Source: Paraprevotella sp.
GTDB taxonomy: Bacteria; Bacteroidota; Bacteroidia; Bacteroidales; Bacteroidaceae
Length of the DNA stretch: 6,363 nt
Reading direction: 5' to 3'
NCBI GenBank assembly: GCA_021205005.1
Contig: JAJPYK010000152.1
Span: 1-6,363 of the forward strand
The translations under genes and the position numbers were made by a program. Each line of letters starts with the position of its first letter. The first letter of the stretch is position 1. The notes beneath the pieces were generated by a model, which saw only the letters and a list, made by a program, of their open reading frames with translations, searched no databases and was not told the DNA's origin. Shown here one piece after another: positions 1-6,363 of the stretch.

Positions 1-792
1 GTAGCAGACGCCGTACACTCCCTATCCGATTTTATCACAGATATTATCGTCCTTATTTTCGTACGCATCTCCAACAAACCTGAAGACAAAGGACACGAAT
101 TCGGGCACGGCAAATATGAAACGCTCGCCACGGCTATCATCGGCATCCTGCTTTGTGCCGTAGGCTTAGGAATTTGCTGGAACGGCTGTTATGCCATCTA
201 CACCGTATGGGCGGGAGGGCAATTGCCGGCTCCCGGCACGATTGCATTGTGGGGAGCCATTATCTCCATTATCTCGAAAGAGTGGCTTTACCGCTATACG
301 ATACGGATCGGACGTAAAATCGGTTCGGACGCCGTCATTGCCAATGCCTGGCATCACCGCAGCGACGCCTTATCTTCCATCGGAACGGCCATCGGCATCG
401 GAGGTGCCATCTTCCTGGACGAACGATGGAGGGTCCTTGACCCTTTAGCGGCCGTCATCGTCAGCTTTTTCATTATGAAAGTCGCCATCAAACTGCTCAA
501 ACCCTGCATCGATGAACTCATGGAAAGCGCATTGCCGGAAGATGTGGAACAGCAGATTGCCGACATCACGCAAAGCATACCGGGCGTGTCGTCGCTGCAC
601 CATTTGCGCACACGCCGCATCGGCAGCCGCTATGCCATAGAGATGCACGTACGCATGGACGGGCGTCTCCCGCTTTACGACGCCCATGCCAAGGCCTCCG
701 TCATCGAACAAAAACTAAAGGAGAATTTCGGAAACGAAACGCATGTGATCGTCCACGTGGAACCGACCCAAAATACCGAAAGCACTTATTAA
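1..792 (+). CDS. Cation diffusion facilitator (CDF) family metal efflux transporter, 5'-truncated by the window edge
   Basis: CDF transporters export Zn2+, Cd2+, Fe2+ or similar divalent cations from the cytoplasm in exchange for protons and act as inner-membrane dimers. The visible part is 263 codons, open from base 1; family members run to about 300 residues, so TM1 and the start of TM2 are missing. Seen directly: HSLSD at residues 6-10 (the TM2 HxxxD metal-site half), the loop motif HEFGHGKYE at 32-40, and HHRSD at 118-122 (the TM5 HxxxD half). Hydrophobic segments lie at about 42-70, 81-92, 127-139 and 148-165. From about 178 a cytoplasmic ferredoxin-like domain follows, with His229 and an HVEP tail (252-255) that resemble the metal-binding residues of the YiiP C-terminal domain. 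HxxxD in both helices favours Zn/Cd-type substrates, but the metal cannot be fixed from sequence. It is followed after 32 bases by the epimerase gene, probably in the same transcript. Confidence 0.93.
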   Translation, partial: VADAVHSLSDFITDIIVLIFVRISNKPEDKGHEFGHGKYETLATAIIGILLCAVGLGICWNGCYAIYTVWAGGQLPAPGTIALWGAIISIISKEWLYRYTIRIGRKIGSDAVIANAWHHRSDALSSIGTAIGIGGAIFLDERWRVLDPLAAVIVSFFIMKVAIKLLKPCIDELMESALPEDVEQQIADITQSIPGVSSLHHLRTRRIGSRYAIEMHVRMDGRLPLYDAHAKASVIEQKLKENFGNETHVIVHVEPTQNTESTY

Positions 793-824
793 GCAATGAC
801 ACGTCAAAAACAAAACAGACACTT

Positions 825-1862
825 ATGAAGATATTGGTAACAGGAGCCAGCGGATTCATCGGCAGTTTTATCGTCGAAGAAGGGCTGAGACGCGGACATC
901 GTGTATGGGCCGGAATGCGTGCCACAAGCAGCCGGAAATATCTGACAGACCCGAAAACGGAGTTTGTCGAACTCGACTTGGAACATCCCGACACATTACG
1001 CCCGCAACTGGCCGCATGCAAAGAGGACTTCGGCGGATGGGATATCGTCGTACACGCGGCAGGAGCCACCAAATGCATACGGCGCGAAGACTTCTTCCGC
1101 ACCAATACGGAAGGTACAAAGCATCTGGCAGATGCGCTCCGGGAATTGGACATGACGCCCCGACGCTTCATTTTCATCAGTTCGCTCAGTGTCTTCGGCG
1201 CCATACGGGAACAAGCCGTACGCGACAGCTCCCCGGAACACCCGTGGATATACGACCCGATACGGGAGGACGATGCCCCACGCCCGAACACTGCCTATGG
1301 AGAAAGCAAACGGGAAGCCGAGCAATACCTCCAGTCATTATCCGGATTCCCTTACGTCATTTTACGCCCCACCGGCGTATACGGACCGCGCGAAAAAGAT
1401 TATTTCGTCATGGCCCAAAGCGTCAAACAGCATATCGACTTCACGGTGGGATACCGTCCACAGGAAATCACATTCGTTTACGTAAAGGACCTCGTGCAGG
1501 CTGTCTTCCTGGCAATGGAGAAAGAGGTAATCCGGCGTGCCTTCTTTGTCAGCGACGGACAGGTCTACCACAGCACGGAATTCAGCGATCTGATCCGCGA
1601 AGAACTGGGTCGTCCGTTCATGTTACGGCTGTGCGCACCGGTATGGTTTCTCCGTCTGGCTTGTTCCCTAAGCGGCAGTCTGAGCACGTGGAGAGGCAAG
1701 ACTTCTACGCTGAACCGCGACAAATTCCACATTCTCTGCCAGCGTAATTGGCAATGCGACATCCGTCCGGCTACGGAGGAATTAGGCTACCGTCCCGAAT
1801 ACCCTTTGGCCGGGGGCGTCAAAGAAACCATCGAGTGGTATAAAAAGGAGGGCTGGTTATGA
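825..1862 (+). CDS. NAD(P)-dependent epimerase/dehydratase, extended SDR family (345 aa)
   Basis: This is a soluble Rossmann-fold oxidoreductase. Nucleotide-binding GASGFIG is at residues 7-13, HAAG at 77-80 is the usual cofactor-supporting strand, ISS at 118-120 supplies the catalytic Ser, and YGESK at 158-162 gives the Tyr-xxx-Lys pair. RPTGVYGPRE at 181-190 is the typical extended-SDR loop. The C-terminal third (about 260-320, with TLNRDKFHILCQRNWQCD near 295-312) resembles 3-beta-HSD/sterol-dehydrogenase-type SDRs (a 'wxxD...LGYRP' end at 309-324) more than sugar-nucleotide epimerases, which hints at a hydrophobic or lipid substrate; this is inference. The ATG at 825 is preceded by an A-rich leader, as usual in Bacteroidota, and starts exactly at the Rossmann strand, so the start is secure. 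The stop overlaps the next gene's start in ATGA, implying translational coupling with the PAP2 protein. Exact substrate unknown; the family call is firm. Confidence 0.93.
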   Translation: MKILVTGASGFIGSFIVEEGLRRGHRVWAGMRATSSRKYLTDPKTEFVELDLEHPDTLRPQLAACKEDFGGWDIVVHAAGATKCIRREDFFRTNTEGTKHLADALRELDMTPRRFIFISSLSVFGAIREQAVRDSSPEHPWIYDPIREDDAPRPNTAYGESKREAEQYLQSLSGFPYVILRPTGVYGPREKDYFVMAQSVKQHIDFTVGYRPQEITFVYVKDLVQAVFLAMEKEVIRRAFFVSDGQVYHSTEFSDLIREELGRPFMLRLCAPVWFLRLACSLSGSLSTWRGKTSTLNRDKFHILCQRNWQCDIRPATEELGYRPEYPLAGGVKETIEWYKKEGWL

Positions 1863-2881
1863 AACAACGGCTTCTATGGCTGGTCGGACAAGATCATATG
1901 CCACCAGGCCTTTGGCCCATCGAATGGCTGGCCTTTACGTACAGTTCGACCACCGTCCTGCTCATGCTGGTATTCTGGCCCGGTATGGACCACCCGTGGG
2001 AGATGCTGGCCGAACGCATCTATATTCTTTGCGGCACCGTTTTCATGTGGGGCATATATAAACTTTGGCCGCGCCGGCTCACGACATTCGCCCGCATCAC
2101 GCTACAAATGGCCTTGCTCAGTTACTGGTATCCAGATACCTACGAGTTCAACCGCACGCTGCCCAATATGGATCATTTTTTCGCCCACTGCGACGCTGTC
2201 ATTTTCAAATGCCAGCCCTCTTTGGAGTTCAGCCGCCTCTGCCCCTGGCCGTGGTTCAGCGAAGCCCTCAACATGGGCTATTTCTCCTATTATATTCTGA
2301 TTGCAGCCGTCATGATATTCTTTTTCCTCTGCCGCAACAGCCGCTATGAAAAAGCCGCATTCGTAGTGATGTGTTCCTTTTTCATCCATTATCTCATCTA
2401 TATCAGTCTTCCAGTGGCCGGCCCGCAATACTACTTCCAGGCGGTTTCCACTGAAGCCATCCGCAACGGGATTTTTCCGCGGCTGGGCTACTATTGCTGT
2501 TTCCACCGCGACATGCAGCCCGCCCCGGGATATGCCGACGCCCTCTTCTACAAACTGGTATGCCACGCACAGGATCTCGGCGAACGTCCCACCGCAGCTT
2601 TCCCCTCTTCGCACATCGGCATCACCCTAATCTTGCTCTATCTCGTTTATCCGCAAAGCCGCAGGTTCTTCTTGGTTCTCCTGCCCTTCGCCCTCCTGTT
2701 GATGATGGCCACGGTCTACATCCAGGCACATTATCTCGTAGACGCCCTGGCCGGCGTTCTGACCTCCTATCCCGTATTCCGGATCAGCAGTTGGATCTAC
2801 AGCCGCATAATCTCGGCCAAATCCGCCCTTACCGAATACGACGACGCCCCGGAAGAGGCCGGCACATCAATAACGGAATGA
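1859..2881 (+). CDS. PAP2-superfamily integral membrane phosphatase/phosphotransferase, Aur1-like type (340 aa)
   Basis: PAP2 enzymes cleave or transfer phosphate headgroups on lipids or isoprenyl phosphates through a His nucleophile. Seen: PVAGPQYYF at 185-193 (a conserved loop of this subgroup), ERPTAAFPSSH at 242-252 with the FPSSH motif (His252), and HYLVD at 291-295 (His291, Asp295: nucleophile and partner) followed by ALAG. Hydrophobic segments lie at about 28-40, 54-68, 79-91, 139-157, 165-184, 253-264, 268-288 and 292-305. The canonical motif-1 KxxxxxxRP is not present with normal spacing (Lys232 to Arg243-Pro244), and the Arg that normally precedes motif 3 (SRxxxxxH) is replaced by Ala284-Thr285. 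This fits the Aur1/inositol-phosphorylceramide-synthase-like branch better than simple acid phosphatases. A long loop (about 93-138) between TM3 and TM4 is Cys-, Trp- and Pro-rich. The start overlaps the epimerase stop by 4 bases; the end overlaps the opposing kinase gene by 15. Substrate unknown. Confidence 0.9.
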   Translation: MKQRLLWLVGQDHMPPGLWPIEWLAFTYSSTTVLLMLVFWPGMDHPWEMLAERIYILCGTVFMWGIYKLWPRRLTTFARITLQMALLSYWYPDTYEFNRTLPNMDHFFAHCDAVIFKCQPSLEFSRLCPWPWFSEALNMGYFSYYILIAAVMIFFFLCRNSRYEKAAFVVMCSFFIHYLIYISLPVAGPQYYFQAVSTEAIRNGIFPRLGYYCCFHRDMQPAPGYADALFYKLVCHAQDLGERPTAAFPSSHIGITLILLYLVYPQSRRFFLVLLPFALLLMMATVYIQAHYLVDALAGVLTSYPVFRISSWIYSRIISAKSALTEYDDAPEEAGTSITE

Positions 2882-4528
2882 ACTTCCGCCCACGAACTCG
2901 CGCAACAACGAGGTGGGCGGGATCTCATCATCGGGCATCGGCGTGAAGTAACGCAGGAACTTACGCAAGCGGTAAGCCTCGGAATACTCCGGTACATTTT
3001 CGGGAACACGCTCCAGCAGGGGAAGTGCCTGATTGCGGATCACCGCCAATTCAAACAACAAGGCGCTGTTGAACATCGCGTCGGCCTCTTCCTGATAAGG
3101 AAAAATCCATTTGTCTTCCCCGTTGCGCACGCTCGGCCAACGCCGTATCGTGTCCAAAGCCGAGTATCCCCGGTATTTATAGTCGCGGATGATTCGCCGC
3201 AACAACCGGTTGTCGGTCGTGGGGATATAATTGTGCGTATCCAAAAGTATCGTCGTCATGGCCGACACGTAGATGCGATATTTATAGTCTTCTTCTATGT
3301 GCGACGTCAGTTCGGGATTAAGTCCGTGAATCCCCTCCAATATCAAAATCATATTGTCGTCCAACCGCAACTTCTGCCCGCTATTCTCTCGTATGCCTTT
3401 CTGGAAATTAAAACGCGGCAACTCCACTTCTTCACCGGCCAGCAAGGCCTCCAGTTGGCTGTTGAAGAAAGGAAGGTCCAAGGCATAGAGCGACTCGAAA
3501 TCATATTCTCCGTTCTCGTCACGCGGCGTATGCTCACGGTCGAGGAAATAATTGTCCAGCGAAATGGGGTAAGGCCTCATCCCGTTGGCCATCAACTGGA
3601 TGGAAAGCCGCTTGCTGAACGTCGTTTTCCCGCTCGAGGAAGGTCCGGCGATCAGAATCAGCTTCAGTTTCCGCCGCGACTGGATCTCATCGGCGATCCG
3701 AACGATTTTTTTCTCCTGCAAAGCCTCGGCCACATTGATCAATTCCGTGGCATGACCGTCCTGACAGGCACGGTTGAAATCGCCCACGGTACTCAACCCC
3801 ACGATCTCTTGCCAACGATGATGCTCACGGAAAATGTCCAGCATCTTCTCCTGATGCACCATCTCTTCCAACTGCTCGGGATTTTTCCGCGACGGGATGC
3901 GCAACAACAGACCGTCGTAGTACTTCATCACGTCGAACACTTTGAGCGCCCCCGTAGAAGTCAGCAACGAACCGTAGAAATAGTCTACCGTCTGATCCAA
4001 CTGATAATAATGCGTATAGATGGCGCCGAAACTCTCCAACAACTTCACCTTACTCATCATGCCCACCTTGCGAAACATTTCGATAGCCTCCTCCGTAGGA
4101 CTTTGTATGCGATGGAAAAGAATGTCGGCTTCCACGATCTCCCACATCCTGCGCCGTATGGCCGTCACATCCTCGGTCTCCAAAGCCCGACCGATGCGCA
4201 GATCGCAATAGTATCCGCGCGACACCGGAGTCTCGATACGCAACGGACAGCCGGGAAACAAATCGCCCACCGCTTTCACCAACACGAAAAACAAGGAGCG
4301 GGTATAAGTACGCATCCCCGATGAAGACGTGATGTCGAGAAATTCCACATCCTTATCATTATAGAAACGATAATGCAATCCCTCCACTTTATTATTCACT
4401 TTCGCGCTGACCGGACCATAGGGCATTTGCAAATTCAAAGCCTGATAAGCATCCCAAAGTGTACTGCCGATGGGGAGGCGAAGAGTTTTTTTATTATTTT
4501 TGCAACGGATTTTGACTTCTGGTTCCAT
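2867..4528 (-). CDS. Nucleoside (uridine) kinase / phosphoribulokinase-family protein with N-terminal TGS and ThrRS-editing-like domains
   Basis: This is a cytoplasmic P-loop kinase, probably phosphorylating a nucleoside such as uridine. I start it at the ATG 4526-4528 (553 aa), because its leader has GAAAG about 5 bases upstream and the TGS domain begins at once. An in-frame ATG at 4568-4570 would add 14 residues (567 aa) but has no purine-rich leader. Numbering from the longer form: TGS domain about 19-80; ThrRS second-additional-domain-like region about 85-240; kinase domain about 300-520. Seen in the kinase: Walker A GPSSSGKT at 309-316, SLDNYF at 337-342 (the catalytic Asp loop of uridine kinases), EGIHGLNP at 412-419, and an Arg-rich lid RRIIRDYKYRG at 458-468. 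The metal ligands of the ThrRS editing site are all replaced (Arg91, Phe95, Phe198, Leu202). Whether uridine is the true substrate is not shown by sequence. It converges with and overlaps the PAP2 gene and diverges from the Na/Pi transporter gene. Confidence 0.92.
   Translation of the reverse strand: MEPEVKIRCKNNKKTLRLPIGSTLWDAYQALNLQMPYGPVSAKVNNKVEGLHYRFYNDKDVEFLDITSSSGMRTYTRSLFFVLVKAVGDLFPGCPLRIETPVSRGYYCDLRIGRALETEDVTAIRRRMWEIVEADILFHRIQSPTEEAIEMFRKVGMMSKVKLLESFGAIYTHYYQLDQTVDYFYGSLLTSTGALKVFDVMKYYDGLLLRIPSRKNPEQLEEMVHQEKMLDIFREHHRWQEIVGLSTVGDFNRACQDGHATELINVAEALQEKKIVRIADEIQSRRKLKLILIAGPSSSGKTTFSKRLSIQLMANGMRPYPISLDNYFLDREHTPRDENGEYDFESLYALDLPFFNSQLEALLAGEEVELPRFNFQKGIRENSGQKLRLDDNMILILEGIHGLNPELTSHIEEDYKYRIYVSAMTTILLDTHNYIPTTDNRLLRRIIRDYKYRGYSALDTIRRWPSVRNGEDKWIFPYQEEADAMFNSALLFELAVIRNQALPLLERVPENVPEYSEAYRLRKFLRYFTPMPDDEIPPTSLLREFVGGSSFRY
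2886..2920 (+). other. GC-rich hairpin just past the PAP2 stop, inside the opposing kinase gene
   Basis: CCGCCCAC (2886-2893) is perfectly complementary to GTGGGCGG (2913-2920), with an inner CTC (2897-2899) / GAG (2910-2912) pair and a 10-base loop. It begins five bases after the PAP2 stop codon. No T-tract follows on either strand, so it is not a classical intrinsic terminator; it could protect the 3' end of the + strand mRNA. The same bases encode Pro-Pro-Thr and Val-Gly-Gly near the kinase C-terminus, so the pairing may be a by-product of coding. Confidence 0.4.
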
Positions 4529-4664
4529 AAGACTTTCAACGTTAGTCGGTTTGTTTACGAAGATAAGCATTGGAACGGAATAAACGTCTTATCGTTCACT
4601 TATATTTCGACTGTTCCTGGCGGTTTTAGCATTTTTAAAACTTTTAGGTTATCTCGGTCTGTTA
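4529..4664. promoter_or_regulatory. Short AT-rich divergent region between the kinase and Na/Pi transporter genes
   Basis: Both flanking genes must be transcribed outward from here or from inside each other's 5' ends. Only near matches to the Bacteroidota -7 box TAnnTTTG are visible. TATATTTC (4601-4608) on the + strand would give a leader of about 50 bases to the ATG at 4665. TATCTTCG on the minus strand (complement of 4558-4565) has a TTTA 15 bases upstream, shorter than the usual spacing. Neither has a proper -33 TTTG, so no promoter is assigned firmly. Bases 4584-4664 are also open in the transporter's frame and encode a conserved-looking hydrophobic N-terminus, so this part is probably coding. 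Confidence 0.35.
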
Positions 4665-6305
4665 ATGTACGGCACCAAGCTCATGGGGGAGAATCTCCTG
4701 AAAATGGCGGGCGACCAGCTCAGACGTATCCTCGACTCCCTGACCACCAACCGTTTCACCTCGCTGCTCACGGGCGCACTGGTCGCGGCCGTGATCCAAT
4801 CGTCTACCGCCGCCTCGCTGCTGACGGTCAGCTTCGTACACGCAGGCATGCTCACGCTGTTCCAGGCCTTGCCGTTCCTCATGGGGGCTTCGGTGGGCAA
4901 CACGCTCATCGCCTGGGTCATGGCGGCCGAGTTCAATTTCGGCATCAGCCATTACATTTACCCCTTGATGCTGGTGGCCTTCCTTCTGGTCTGCCGCCGG
5001 AAATGCCGCCCTGTGGGCGAATGTATCTTCGGCCTGTGCTTCATCCTGTTGGGCCTCGGCTTGCTCTGCCATCTGATGGACGACCGTGAGCTGGCCGGCC
5101 CCGACGGCCTCATCCGCTGCCTGACCATCGCACACGAAAACTATGCTTACTACGTCCTGTTGCTGCTCATCGGAGCGGCAGTGACCTTTGCCGTGCAATC
5201 CTCGGCCGCCCTCATGGCCACTTCGATGGTATTGTGCTCCATGGGAATATGGTCCATCTATTCCGGCGGGGCTTTCGTGCTGGGCGAAAACATCGGCCGG
5301 GCCGTCATTGTCTGCCGCGCGGCTTCGTCGGCCGGCATCCTGGCCCGGCGCACCGCCTTCGGACAGTTGATCTTCAACGTGGGCGGTGTGGTCTGGATCT
5401 TCCTGCTCTTCCCGCACCTTGTCAATCTGCTGTGCGATTTCATCCATTTCGGCCCTACCGTGAAAAGGGGCACGGCTGACCAGAATATGGCTTACGTACT
5501 GGCAGCTTTCCACACGGGATTCAACTTGTGCAATGCGGCTCTGTTCATCGGCCTCGTCAAACCGCTGGAACGGCTGGCCACAAAACGTGTCAACAAGTCG
5601 CGCCACCGCGACGAGACGGAAAGCGAACTGAGATTCATTACCAAAGGACTGCTCGACACACCGGAAGAATCGCTCACGGAGGCACGCAAGGAAATCGTCA
5701 ACTATGCCGACACGGCCATGAAGATGTTCACCCAGACACGTTACCTGTTTTCCGTCTACAACGACACGGAATTCAAGAACATCTCCACGCTGGTGGAACA
5801 TTACGAAGACATCTGCGACGAAATGGAGGTGGAGATCGCCTACTACCTGAACAAGATCAGCGAAAAAGAACTTCCCGAAGACATGAAGCGCAGCATCTGC
5901 GGCATGCTGCGCGAGGTGGCCGAGATCGAGAGCATCGGAGACAGTTGCCATCACATTGCCCACACGGCACGCCGGAACTATCACAGCACACAACAACTGA
6001 CGGAAAAACAACTGGAACACATCCACCAGATGTTCCAACTCACCGAACAGGCATTGGAACAAATGAAAATGCTGCTCTATGCCCGGAAAACGCCCAAGGA
6101 ATCTTCAACGACGTACTATATAGAAAACGAAATCAACAAATTCCGCAATCAATTGCGCAACCTGAATTTCGAGGACGTAAACAACGGCATATACAGCTAT
6201 CAGACGGGCGCCATGTATATGGATGTCATCAACGAATGCGAACAGTTGTCCGACAGCATTCTCAACGTGACGGAAGCCCGAATGGAAACGTCCCACGAAG
6301 CCTGA
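4665..6305 (+). CDS. Na+/phosphate cotransporter family (NptA/YjbB-like) membrane protein with C-terminal PhoU-like domain
   Basis: Members carry phosphate across the inner membrane with Na+. From the ATG at 4665 the protein is 546 aa. Two inverted-repeat halves are visible: repeat 1 has QSSTA at 45-49 and GASVGNT at 74-80; repeat 2 has QSSAA at 178-182 and GENIGRA at 207-213, then RRTAFGQLIFN at 228-238 and HTGFN at 283-287. Hydrophobic spans lie at about 34-57, 62-87, 98-109, 119-136, 160-176, 183-206, 232-256 and 278-299. Residues about 330-540 form a charged helical PhoU-like domain (two copies, near 335-435 and 445-540), typically a regulatory or oligomerising part. Oddities: the family motif G-A/E-N-I-G-T-T is altered in both halves (Ser-Val, Asn-Thr; Arg-Ala), and this ATG lies within the first conserved motif (YGxKLM). 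The frame stays open back to 4584 and encodes an expected FLKLLGYLGLL helix, so the true start is probably upstream at a non-ATG codon (CTG 4611, CTG 4617 or ATA 4602). An intrinsic terminator follows. Confidence 0.9.
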   Translation: MYGTKLMGENLLKMAGDQLRRILDSLTTNRFTSLLTGALVAAVIQSSTAASLLTVSFVHAGMLTLFQALPFLMGASVGNTLIAWVMAAEFNFGISHYIYPLMLVAFLLVCRRKCRPVGECIFGLCFILLGLGLLCHLMDDRELAGPDGLIRCLTIAHENYAYYVLLLLIGAAVTFAVQSSAALMATSMVLCSMGIWSIYSGGAFVLGENIGRAVIVCRAASSAGILARRTAFGQLIFNVGGVVWIFLLFPHLVNLLCDFIHFGPTVKRGTADQNMAYVLAAFHTGFNLCNAALFIGLVKPLERLATKRVNKSRHRDETESELRFITKGLLDTPEESLTEARKEIVNYADTAMKMFTQTRYLFSVYNDTEFKNISTLVEHYEDICDEMEVEIAYYLNKISEKELPEDMKRSICGMLREVAEIESIGDSCHHIAHTARRNYHSTQQLTEKQLEHIHQMFQLTEQALEQMKMLLYARKTPKESSTTYYIENEINKFRNQLRNLNFEDVNNGIYSYQTGAMYMDVINECEQLSDSILNVTEARMETSHEA

Positions 6306-6312
6306 TTTTTTG

Positions 6313-6345
6313 AGGTTGTGTCAAAACGTTGGCACAACCTTTTTT
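6313..6345 (+). terminator. Rho-independent terminator of the Na/Pi transporter gene
   Basis: AGGTTGTGTC (6313-6322) pairs with GGCACAACCT (6331-6340) in a 10-pair stem with one G-T wobble and an 8-base AAAACGTT loop. The last stem base plus TTTTT (6341-6345) form the U-tract. It lies eight bases after the transporter stop codon. The remaining 18 bases of the window show nothing recognisable. Confidence 0.9.
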
Positions 6346-6363
6346 CATAGTTTATCGTCGGGC

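Noticed and set aside
905..1747. A 280-codon + strand open frame inside the epimerase gene
   Set aside because: It is Arg/His/Pro-rich without motifs and is fully overlapped by a convincing SDR enzyme in another frame.
3233..4324. A 363-codon + strand open frame opposite the kinase gene
   Set aside because: The minus strand encodes conserved TGS, ThrRS-like and Walker A motifs through this region. The + frame is a low-complexity His/Gln/Arg-rich shadow.
4495..4502. TATTTTTG, an exact match to the Bacteroidota -7 promoter box on the + strand
   Set aside because: It lies inside the kinase coding sequence in an A/T run that encodes Lys/Asn codons. It has no TTTG at the -33 spacing, so chance is the simplest explanation.
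4373..5089. A 238-codon + strand open frame spanning the divergent region into the transporter, considered as a frameshifted N-terminus for it
   Set aside because: Its translation shows no membrane helix or family motif, and the correct transporter frame already carries the expected helix upstream of ATG 4665 without any frameshift.
4662..6062. A 466-codon open frame on the minus strand, antisense to the Na/Pi transporter
   Set aside because: The + strand frame has clear family motifs and a terminator. The antisense frame is His/Gln/Glu-rich with no recognisable motif, and is open because the GC-rich sense codons avoid TTA, CTA and TCA.
6313..6340. The inverted repeat after the transporter could be an insertion-sequence end
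   Set aside because: No transposase or target duplication is visible, and the position 8 bases after a stop with a following T-tract fits an intrinsic terminator; the window ends too soon to exclude an IS beyond 6363.

Overview
The window looks like chromosomal core DNA from a member of the Bacteroidota, most likely Bacteroidales. The evidence is the ~550-residue nucleoside kinase with a threonyl-tRNA-synthetase-like N-terminus, a Na/Pi cotransporter fused to a PhoU-like domain, A-rich leaders instead of clear Shine-Dalgarno sites, and a typical Bacteroidales-style U-tract terminator. Base composition is more GC-rich than classical Bacteroides, so I do not name a genus. I see no mobile element, CRISPR array, tRNA or rRNA.

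Layout. A left-hand block on the + strand (1-2881) looks like one transcription unit. It holds the 3' part of a cation diffusion facilitator (metal efflux), then after 32 bases an extended-SDR NAD-dependent epimerase/reductase, then with an ATGA overlap a multi-spanning PAP2-type membrane phosphatase/phosphotransferase. The tight coupling of the last two suggests a shared membrane-lipid or isoprenoid substrate. A sphingolipid role is possible but unproven. This block runs head-on into a minus-strand gene, and the two coding regions overlap by 15 bases. A strong GC-rich hairpin lies 5 bases past the PAP2 stop, inside the coding end of the opposing gene.

The minus-strand gene (4528 down to 2867) encodes a P-loop uridine kinase/phosphoribulokinase-family enzyme. 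Its N-terminal half is a TGS domain plus a threonyl-tRNA-synthetase-editing-like domain that has lost all four metal ligands. Diverging from it is a + strand gene for a Na+/phosphate symporter-like protein with a C-terminal PhoU-like domain (4665-6305), closed by a clear rho-independent terminator. The only ATG for that gene falls inside its first conserved membrane motif, and the conserved N-terminus is readable in frame upstream without an ATG, GTG or TTG. This start anomaly and the metal-ligand-free synthetase-like domain are the two strongest observations. I found no convincing wholly new defence or mobile system here.
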